Shown here: positions 58,331 to 64,000 of the stretch, in pieces
Numbering within the stretch: position 1 is the stretch's first letter
Layout of the letters: each line of letters opens with the position of its first letter
NCBI RefSeq assembly: GCF_003185915.1
Contig: NZ_QHLZ01000006.1
Coordinates: 186,001-250,000, forward strand
Direction of reading: 5' to 3'
Length of the DNA: 64,000 bases
Source: Arthrobacter psychrochitiniphilus
Lineage (GTDB): Bacteria; Actinomycetota; Actinomycetes; Actinomycetales; Micrococcaceae
Position numbers and translations under genes: made by a program
Notes under the pieces: generated by a model
What the model was told of the DNA's origin: nothing
Databases searched by the model: none
The model's input: only the letters and a program-made list of their open reading frames with translations

Positions 58331-58625
58331 CTAATCGATGGTGCGCCCGAACAGTAACGCCATGAAGAAGATGTGCAGAGCAACGATGCTGGCAACGATC
58401 GGCAAAATCCACTGAGCTAGTCCAAGGACCGATAGCAAGAGCATCGCAGTGCTGACTAAGATGAGCCCCCACGGCTGTGGCGAGGAGGTATGGTGACCAG
58501 GCGAGTGCCACCGCGAAGAAAACGGAACCTGGCAGTGGCCAGGCAAAGAGCGCCCAAATCACGTAAACGGGAGTGAATAGAATCCAGGCATAGGGATGAG
58601 TCCGGCTACAACTCAAGGGGCGCAC
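58331..58625 (-). pseudogene. Frameshifted gene for a small three-TM protein
   Basis: Starts at 58625 (RTHPYAWILFTPVYVIWALF, then FFAVALAWSPYLLATAVG). At a run of five C on the plus strand (about 58465-58470) the sensible frame changes to LILVSTAMLLLSVLGLAQWI and LPIVASIVALHIFFMALLFG and stops at 58331. Removing one base of the run restores a 97-residue protein with several hydrophobic helices. A homopolymer slip, true pseudogene or sequencing error are all possible. Family not recognised. Confidence 0.55.
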
Positions 58626-58650
58626 CCTGTGCTCAAAAAAAGAACTGTGC

Positions 58651-58693
58651 TTAAAAAAGGTAGGACCCCCACCAAAGTGGGGGTCCTACCTTT
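58651..58693 (-). terminator. Rho-independent terminator after rpsT
   Basis: Perfect 17-bp stem (58656-58672 with 58677-58693), 4-base loop, and on the minus strand a run of six T immediately after. Confidence 0.92.
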
Positions 58694-58718
58694 GAGTTGC
58701 GAAGCGGGTCAGCTTCTC

Positions 58719-58979
58719 TTAGAGGGCGTTAACCTTCTTGGAGATGGCTGACTTGCGGTTGGCAGCGTTGTTGGCGTGCAAAACGCCCTTGCTGACAGCC
58801 TTATCCAGCTTACGGCCGGCATTCACCAGTGCGGCTGTTGCGCCATCCTTGTCGCCTGCGGCCACAGCCGTGTTTACTGCACGGACAGCGGTCTTGACGC
58901 CTGAACGAACAGCGAGGTTGCGCTGACGCGACTTCTCGTTGGTCAGGATGCGCTTCTTCTGAGACTTGATATTAGCCAC
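58719..58979 (-). CDS. rpsT: 30S ribosomal protein S20
   Basis: 86 aa, GTG start at 58979 with AAAGAGAG upstream. Small basic helical protein that binds 16S r[23 protein letters not shown], then the characteristic ending [19 protein letters not shown]. Own terminator downstream. Confidence 0.97.
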   Translation of the reverse strand: MANIKSQKKRILTNEKSRQRNLAVRSGVKTAVRAVNTAVAAGDKDGATAALVNAGRKLDKAVSKGVLHANNAANRKSAISKKVNAL

Positions 58980-59157
58980 GTTGTATAACTCTCTTTTGAT
59001 ACGTAAATTCGGTCGTAGAGGGCGTAGCTTGACCGTTGACAGCGGCGTGGGGATGCTCGAATTATGGTGAACGTCTGGCCAAGCTGTTGCATCCGCCGAC
59101 CTGCACGGATACACACAATCAAAAAGTTTATCAGATGGCGGGCCTAGTTTGGGGCGC

Positions 59158-59745
59158 CTATTTCCAACCGTGTCGCTGGCGCAGACCGGTAGCTACGGCA
59201 GCAAAACGTTTTTTATCGAGAATTGAGCCTTCGCGGCGCATGTCACTGGCGGAGATTTGAAGCACCCGGTCCAGTTTCACTTCACTCTCTCGGCCCTGTT
59301 TGTCCCAAGTACCGGTGCCAATATCGATGTAGTCGTTGTCCCCGCGGTGGTCATCGCTGTGGTCCTTGCTGGTCATCATCAGAGCCAGCAAGCGTTTGCC
59401 GTTCCGCCCCACAATGAGCACAGGCCTATCCTTGCCCTGGCTGTGGTCTTCCTCATACGGCACCCAAGTCCACACAATTTCGCCCGGGTCCGCCTCGCCG
59501 TCGGGCTTGGGAGCGTAGCTAACGGTTGCCGTGCCGCGGAAGTCCCCGGGATAGGGTGCGCTCAGGGTGTTGGTGGGCCCGCTCGACGCCGGACGGGCAG
59601 CCGGGCGGGCAGCCGGGCGGGAGGCTGGGCGCGAGCGGGTCTTATCGGAGGGTTTAGTGGAGGGTGGGGACGCCTCCCCTGAGCCGAAGAGTGAGCCTGC
59701 CAGGGAGCGGAGGAATTTAAAAATGCGGTCGGAAGTCGATGCCAT
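59158..59745 (-). CDS. Orphan type II toxin-like protein of the PemK/MazF family
   Basis: 195 aa. After about 65 residues of basic Arg/Pro/Ala repeats ([18 protein letters not shown]), the C-terminal 120 residues show the PemK/MazF fold: [20 protein letters not shown] with [20 protein letters not shown], typical of the toxin's RNA-binding strands and active-site loop. No antitoxin gene lies on either side. A related gene at this locus is common in actinobacteria, so it may be a conserved endoribonuclease-like housekeeping protein rather than a true toxin. A TACCCT box seven bases upstream suggests a leaderless mRNA. Confidence 0.85.
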   Translation of the reverse strand: MASTSDRIFKFLRSLAGSLFGSGEASPPSTKPSDKTRSRPASRPAARPAARPASSGPTNTLSAPYPGDFRGTATVSYAPKPDGEADPGEIVWTWVPYEEDHSQGKDRPVLIVGRNGKRLLALMMTSKDHSDDHRGDNDYIDIGTGTWDKQGRESEVKLDRVLQISASDMRREGSILDKKRFAAVATGLRQRHGWK

Positions 59746-59758
59746 GATTTCTAGGGTA
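59746..59758 (-). promoter_or_regulatory. Predicted leaderless promoter of the PemK/MazF-like gene
   Basis: Minus-strand TACCCT (59753-59758) ends seven bases before the ATG at 59745; no ribosome-binding site is seen. Confidence 0.45.
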
Positions 59759-59931
59759 GCTAATATGGGCCACTTCTAGGTGGCTTCCACGCGGCGGGTT
59801 CTCTTGTGGCGGGGTAAACGTGGGAGACTTGGTGGCAATGAGTGTGCGGCGTGTACTACGCCGGCGCAACCCCTGCACGGTTCGGCGCATCAGCCGCAAT
59901 CCCTGCGTCCAGGCAACAGTAAGGAACCCTA

Positions 59932-61788
59932 GTGTCACCCATGGCCCGCACTGCCCCGGTGCCCGCCGCCACCGATCCGGCGATCATCAGGAACTTCTGC
60001 ATCATCGCGCACATCGACCATGGTAAATCAACCCTGGCCGATAGGATGCTCCAGCTCACTGGAGTGGTTCAGCAGCGTGATATGAAGGCGCAATATCTTG
60101 ACCGCATGGACATTGAGCGCGAACGCGGCATCACGATCAAGTCCCAGGCCGTGCGCATTCCGTGGGAAGTTGACGGTACCTCGTACTGCCTGAACATGAT
60201 TGACACCCCGGGCCACGTGGACTTCACCTACGAGGTCTCCCGTTCCCTCGCAGCCTGTGAAGGTGCCATCTTGCTGGTGGACGCTGCCCAAGGCATTGAA
60301 GCGCAGACTCTAGCTAACCTGTACCTGGCCATGGAGAACAACCTCACCATCATCCCGGTGCTGAACAAGATTGACCTGCCGGCCGCGCAACCTGAGAAGT
60401 ATGCCGCTGAGCTGGCCAACCTCATCGGTGGCAAGCCGGAAGATGTTTTGATGGTCTCCGGCAAAACAGGTGTTGGTGTTGAGGAACTCCTTGACCAGAT
60501 TGTCCGCGACCTCCCGGCACCCCAAGGCGATCCCAATGCCCCTGCCCGTGCCATGATCTTCGACTCCGTGTACGACACTTACCGCGGCGTAGTCACCTAT
60601 GTCCGTGTTATTGACGGCAGCTTGAGCCCGCGCGAAAAAATCCAGATGATGTCCACGCGCGCCACCCATGAGCTTTTGGAAATTGGTGTCAGCTCACCCG
60701 AGCCCAAGCCGTCCAAGGGCCTGGGTGTTGGTGAAGTGGGCTACCTAATTACGGGTGTGAAGGATGTGCGCCTGTCCAAGGTGGGCGATACCGTCACCAC
60801 CTTCCACAAGCCGGCCACGGAAGCGTTGGCTGGCTATCATGACGCCAAGCCCATGGTGTTCTCGGGTCTGTACCCGCTGGATGGTACCGACTATCCCGTG
60901 CTGCGTGACGCACTGGAAAAGCTGATGCTCAATGACGCGGCTCTGGTCTACGAGCCCGAAACTTCGGCCGCACTGGGCTTCGGCTTCCGTGTGGGCTTCC
61001 TAGGTTTGCTGCACTTGGAAATCACTCGTGAGCGTCTGGAACGCGAACACAACCTTGATTTGATCTCCACCGCCCCCAACGTGGAGTACGAGGTCACGCT
61101 CGAGGACAAGAAGGTTGTCCACGTGACTAACCCCAGCGAATACCCCACGGGTAAGATCGCCGAGGTCCGCGAACCCATGGTTGCCGCAACCATCTTGGCT
61201 CCTACCGAATTTGTTGGCGCCATCATGGAACTGTGCCAAACCCGGCGCGGCATTCTCGGCGGCATGGACTACCTCTCCGAGGACCGGGTGGAGATCCGTT
61301 ACCGCCTGCCCTTGGCCGAGATTGTGTTCGATTTCTTTGACATCCTCAAGTCCAAGACCCGCGGCTATGGCTCGTTGGACTGGAAGGCAGACGGCGATCA
61401 GGTTGCCGATCTTGTCAAGGTCGACATCATGCTTCAGGGTGAGCAAGTGGACGCTTTCAGCGCCATCACCCACCGCGATAAGTCATACGCCTACGGTGTC
61501 ATGATGACAGGCAAGCTGCGCGAACTTATTCCGCGCCAGCAGTTTGAGGTGCCCATCCAGGCCGCCATTGGTGCCCGCATCATCGCCCGAGAAAACATCC
61601 GCGCCATCCGCAAGGACGTATTGGCCAAGTGTTACGGCGGCGATATTTCGCGTAAGCGCAAGCTGCTCGAAAAGCAGAAGGAAGGCAAGAAGCGCATGAA
61701 GATGGTGGGCCGTGTGGAGGTTCCCCAGGAAGCCTTCATCGCTGCACTGTCCTCCGAAGAGCCGGTAAAGGACAAGTCAAAGAAGTGA
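59932..61788 (+). CDS. lepA: Elongation factor 4 (LepA)
   Basis: 618 aa, GTG 59932 with AAGGAA upstream (ATG 59941 also in frame). Ribosome-associated GTPase linked to initiation and 30S assembly. G1 AHIDHGKST at 26-34, G3 DTPGHVDF, G4 NKIDLP, then domains II, III, V-like and the LepA-specific C-terminal domain ([20 protein letters not shown]). The stop overlaps the hemW start (GTGA). Confidence 0.97.
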   Translation: MSPMARTAPVPAATDPAIIRNFCIIAHIDHGKSTLADRMLQLTGVVQQRDMKAQYLDRMDIERERGITIKSQAVRIPWEVDGTSYCLNMIDTPGHVDFTYEVSRSLAACEGAILLVDAAQGIEAQTLANLYLAMENNLTIIPVLNKIDLPAAQPEKYAAELANLIGGKPEDVLMVSGKTGVGVEELLDQIVRDLPAPQGDPNAPARAMIFDSVYDTYRGVVTYVRVIDGSLSPREKIQMMSTRATHELLEIGVSSPEPKPSKGLGVGEVGYLITGVKDVRLSKVGDTVTTFHKPATEALAGYHDAKPMVFSGLYPLDGTDYPVLRDALEKLMLNDAALVYEPETSAALGFGFRVGFLGLLHLEITRERLEREHNLDLISTAPNVEYEVTLEDKKVVHVTNPSEYPTGKIAEVREPMVAATILAPTEFVGAIMELCQTRRGILGGMDYLSEDRVEIRYRLPLAEIVFDFFDILKSKTRGYGSLDWKADGDQVADLVKVDIMLQGEQVDAFSAITHRDKSYAYGVMMTGKLRELIPRQQFEVPIQAAIGARIIARENIRAIRKDVLAKCYGGDISRKRKLLEKQKEGKKRMKMVGRVEVPQEAFIAALSSEEPVKDKSKK

Positions 61789-63014
61789 CCCCCAGCGTTT
61801 TGCCCCTCGGGGACCCGGCCCCGGCCGATGGCGTCCTGCCCGCGCAGGCCGCCATCGGTGCAGCAGATCGCAAGTTCAGCCTGTACGTGCACATCCCTTT
61901 CTGTGCCGTGCGCTGTGGCTACTGCGATTTCAACACTTACACGGCAACTGAATTAGGTGGCGGGGCCTCCCAGGATGCCTACGCCGAAACCGCTGTGCGT
62001 GAGGTGGAGTTTGCGGCCCAGGCCATGAGTGCCTCCGGGCTTCCGAAACGCAAGCTGAGCACTGTCTTCTTTGGTGGTGGAACGCCCACCCTGTTAGCTG
62101 CCGGCGATCTCACCCGCATCTTGGCTGCCGCCGTGGCCCGCTGGGGACTGGAGGACGGCGCCGAGGTCACCACCGAGGCTAACCCTGATTCGGTCACCCG
62201 GGAATCCCTACAGCAACTATTCGACGGCGGATTCACCCGCGTGTCCTTCGGCATGCAGTCCGCGATCCCGCACGTCTTGAAGGTGCTGGACCGCACGCAC
62301 AACCCGGAGAGGGTGCCACAGGCGGTTGCCTGGGCGCGTGAGGTTGGCCTGCGGGTCAGTGTGGACTTGATCTACGGCACGCCAGGGGAGAGCTTCGCGG
62401 ACTGGGAAACATCCGTTCGCACAGCGTTGAGCTACGAGCCGGATCACATCTCCGCATACTCGCTCATTGTGGAGGAGGGAACCAAACTGGCCGCCCAGAT
62501 CCGCCGCGGCCAGGTCCCGAACATTGACGACGACGATCACGCCGCGAAATACGAACTAGCAGACCGGCTCTTTCAAGAAGCTGGCCTGTCCTGGTATGAG
62601 GTCAGCAACTGGTCGCGGACCCCCCAGGACGCCTGCCAGCACAACCTTGCATACTGGCGTGGAGATGACTGGTGGGGGATTGGCCCCGGAGCGCACTCCC
62701 ATGTTGGTGGGGTGCGCTGGTGGAATGTCAAACACCCCACGGCGTACGCGAATCGGCTTGATAAGGGTGAATCCCCGGCCGCCGGGCGTGAAACTCTTGA
62801 TGCGCAAACCCGAGAGCTGGAACGGATCATGCTGGTGTCCAGGTTGTCCGAAGGGCTGGCTGTGGACACACTCTCGCCCACGGCACGCAAAGCCATTGCC
62901 GGGCTCATCGCACAGGAACTGGTGGACCCGCTCAAGGTTTTCGCCGGCACTTTGGTGCTCACGCTCAAGGGCAGGCTCCTGGGCGATGCCGTGACACGGG
63001 CGCTCTTAGACTAA
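61785..63014 (+). CDS. hemW: Radical SAM heme chaperone HemW
   Basis: 409 aa, GTG overlapping the lepA stop. 4Fe-4S cluster motif CAVRCGYC (Cys 40, 44, 47), [36 protein letters not shown], and the C-terminal HemW domain. The three-cysteine C-x3-C-x2-C pattern without the extra Cys of HemN marks it as the heme chaperone rather than coproporphyrinogen oxidase. The lepA-hemW pair is widespread in actinobacteria. Confidence 0.95.
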   Translation: MTPSVLPLGDPAPADGVLPAQAAIGAADRKFSLYVHIPFCAVRCGYCDFNTYTATELGGGASQDAYAETAVREVEFAAQAMSASGLPKRKLSTVFFGGGTPTLLAAGDLTRILAAAVARWGLEDGAEVTTEANPDSVTRESLQQLFDGGFTRVSFGMQSAIPHVLKVLDRTHNPERVPQAVAWAREVGLRVSVDLIYGTPGESFADWETSVRTALSYEPDHISAYSLIVEEGTKLAAQIRRGQVPNIDDDDHAAKYELADRLFQEAGLSWYEVSNWSRTPQDACQHNLAYWRGDDWWGIGPGAHSHVGGVRWWNVKHPTAYANRLDKGESPAAGRETLDAQTRELERIMLVSRLSEGLAVDTLSPTARKAIAGLIAQELVDPLKVFAGTLVLTLKGRLLGDAVTRALLD

Positions 63015-63078
63015 CCGTGGCTAAGGCCGGCTAAAGCCACTTCCGGGCTAGCTACCCGTGCAATCTGGTGCTGTTTTT

Positions 63079-63105
63079 CAGTTACTTGATCAGTTACTTG
63101 ATCAG
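63079..63105. repeat. 12-bp tandem duplication across the stop codon of the DUF4870 gene
   Basis: Two copies of CAGTTACTTGAT (63079-63090, 63091-63102) plus CAG. On the minus strand each copy reads ...LIK-stop, so the stop codon and the three codons before it are duplicated. Confidence 0.85.
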
Positions 63106-63522
63106 CCGCGGGTTGAGCGGGTAGCGGTAGGGCTGGCCACTGTTGACACGTACGGCGCCGATGATGGAGAACACCGTCAGGAAGGCCCAGATCAGCAGCG
63201 CCAGCAGGGAAAAGATGGTCCCGCTTCCTGGGCTGATCGCGTGGGCAATGATAGCCACAATGTTCAGCAGGACAGCCAAAGCTGTCGGGATCAAGGTGAA
63301 GTTCAGGGCTTCCTTGGACTCCTGTGCTGTAAATCGGCCGCGGGCAGCCAAGAATTTATAGATCAGCAGCGAAGGTACACACCCAAGAATTCCGCCACAG
63401 TGGGACATGAAAGCCCACTGCTTATCTTCGGAGGGGGTGAGGGGCTGCTGGGGTGCAACATTGCTCTGGTTAACCGGGTGGTTCACAATCTCAGGCCTTT
63501 CAGCATGCGCAACTACGGGCAT
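63094..63522 (-). CDS. DUF4870 membrane protein
   Basis: 142 aa. A hydrophilic N-terminus of about 35 residues, then three or four hydrophobic segments with the DUF4870 pattern: MSHCGGILGCVPSLLIYKFL, ARGRFTAQESKEALNFTL, and IFSLLALLIWAFLTVFSIIG followed by a short GQPYRYPL tail. Function unknown. Convergent with hemW; the end of the gene is duplicated. Confidence 0.88.
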   Translation of the reverse strand: MPVVAHAERPEIVNHPVNQSNVAPQQPLTPSEDKQWAFMSHCGGILGCVPSLLIYKFLAARGRFTAQESKEALNFTLIPTALAVLLNIVAIIAHAISPGSGTIFSLLALLIWAFLTVFSIIGAVRVNSGQPYRYPLNPRLIK

Positions 63523-63542
63523 GGTGGATTATTGCCCTCACT

Positions 63543-64000
63543 CTAGGATACGGGTGCCGTCAAAAAATCAATGACCTCTTCGACCCGGCCCAGCAGGGAC
63601 GGCTCCAGATCTGAGTACGAACCCACCCGTGACAGCAATCTCGCCCAGCCCAGTCCAATGTCCTCAGCGGTAGTGTGGGGCCAGCCGAAGGCCTTCAGGA
63701 TACCCAGCTTCCACTCCATTGTTCTAGGCACTACAGGCCATGCCGGGATGCCCAGAGTAGCAGGCTTGATAGCCTGCCAGACATCTACATATGGGTGTCC
63801 CACCACCAGCACGTTCTTGGATACCCCGGGCTTCTTCATGAGATTGCCCACAATGCGTGTTTCTTTGGAACCGGGCACCAAATGGTCCACCAAAATGCCC
63901 AACCTGCGCTGGGGTCCCGGGCCAAAATCGGCCACCGCGGCGGCCAGGTCATCGATCCCTCGGAGAGGTTCTACTACGATCCCCTCCACCCGCAGATCGT
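63543..64000 (-). CDS. DUF3097 family protein (N-terminus cut off by the window edge)
   Basis: The visible 152 codons are the C-terminal half: DLRVEGIVVEPLRGIDDLAA at the edge, GILVDHLVPGSKETRI, NVLVVGHPYVDVWQAIKP, and TMEWKLGILKAFGW near the end. The GTG at 63989 is inside the gene, not its start, since the family is about 280 residues and the frame is open to the edge. The Toprim-like C-terminal part suggests nucleic-acid binding, but no function is known to me. Confidence 0.88.
   Translation of the reverse strand, partial: DLRVEGIVVEPLRGIDDLAAAVADFGPGPQRRLGILVDHLVPGSKETRIVGNLMKKPGVSKNVLVVGHPYVDVWQAIKPATLGIPAWPVVPRTMEWKLGILKAFGWPHTTAEDIGLGWARLLSRVGSYSDLEPSLLGRVEEVIDFLTAPVS

Overview
The window looks like a chromosomal segment of a Gram-positive actinobacterium of the family Micrococcaceae, most like Arthrobacter. 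The evidence is moderately high G+C, many GTG/TTG starts, ATGA/GTGA stop-start overlaps, actinobacterial genes (mihF, a PriA without ATPase motifs, a DUF3097 protein, an acVLRF1-type protein) and a gene order typical of that family. No rRNA, tRNA, CRISPR array, prophage, transposase or origin was seen by eye.

Layout. 1-7280: a truncated DUF349 gene and a membrane-anchored cyclophilin (minus strand), then hisS and aspS (plus), then a LapA-like membrane protein and an acVLRF1-like protein (minus). 7313-20904: a long plus-strand run of rarA, rpsD, two small membrane proteins, alaS, ruvX, mltG, aroE-aroC-aroK-aroB, a TPR-like protein, efp and nusB. 20971-22362: a PrsW-family membrane protease on the minus strand. 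22510-37774: the pyrimidine operon pyrR-pyrB-pyrC-(PH-like)-carA-carB-pyrF, then mihF, gmk, rpoZ, coaBC, metK and priA. 37775-43819: the most accessory-looking part, with a broken small membrane gene and a minus-strand operon of aldo/keto reductase, alpha/beta hydrolase, GT4 glycosyltransferase and two unrecognised two-TM proteins. 43869-49187: a SorC-type regulator divergent from the glycerol operon glpD-glpF-glpK. 49275-57141: leuS behind an apparent leucine leader-peptide attenuator, then degV, comEA, comEC and holA. 57142-58720: a decayed stretch with two frameshifted membrane genes. 58719-64000: rpsT, an orphan MazF/PemK-type protein, lepA, hemW, a DUF4870 protein and a truncated DUF3097 gene.

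Most of the window is housekeeping: four aminoacyl-tRNA synthetases, translation factors, the common aromatic pathway, de novo UMP synthesis, and CoA and SAM synthesis. The less ordinary content is regulatory or structural. (1) A recurring TANNNT-N6/7-start arrangement predicts leaderless mRNAs for at least eight transcripts, including the leuS leader peptide. (2) There is a leucine attenuator and a PyrR-binding loop placed for translational control. (3) A dispersed palindrome occurs in two copies. (4) Short tandem duplications repeatedly span stop codons. (5) An acVLRF1-like protein lacks its catalytic loop. (6) Two overlapping genes encode two-TM proteins of unknown function. Start codons were moved from the longest open frame wherever a ribosome-binding site, a stop-start overlap or a promoter made an internal start more likely.
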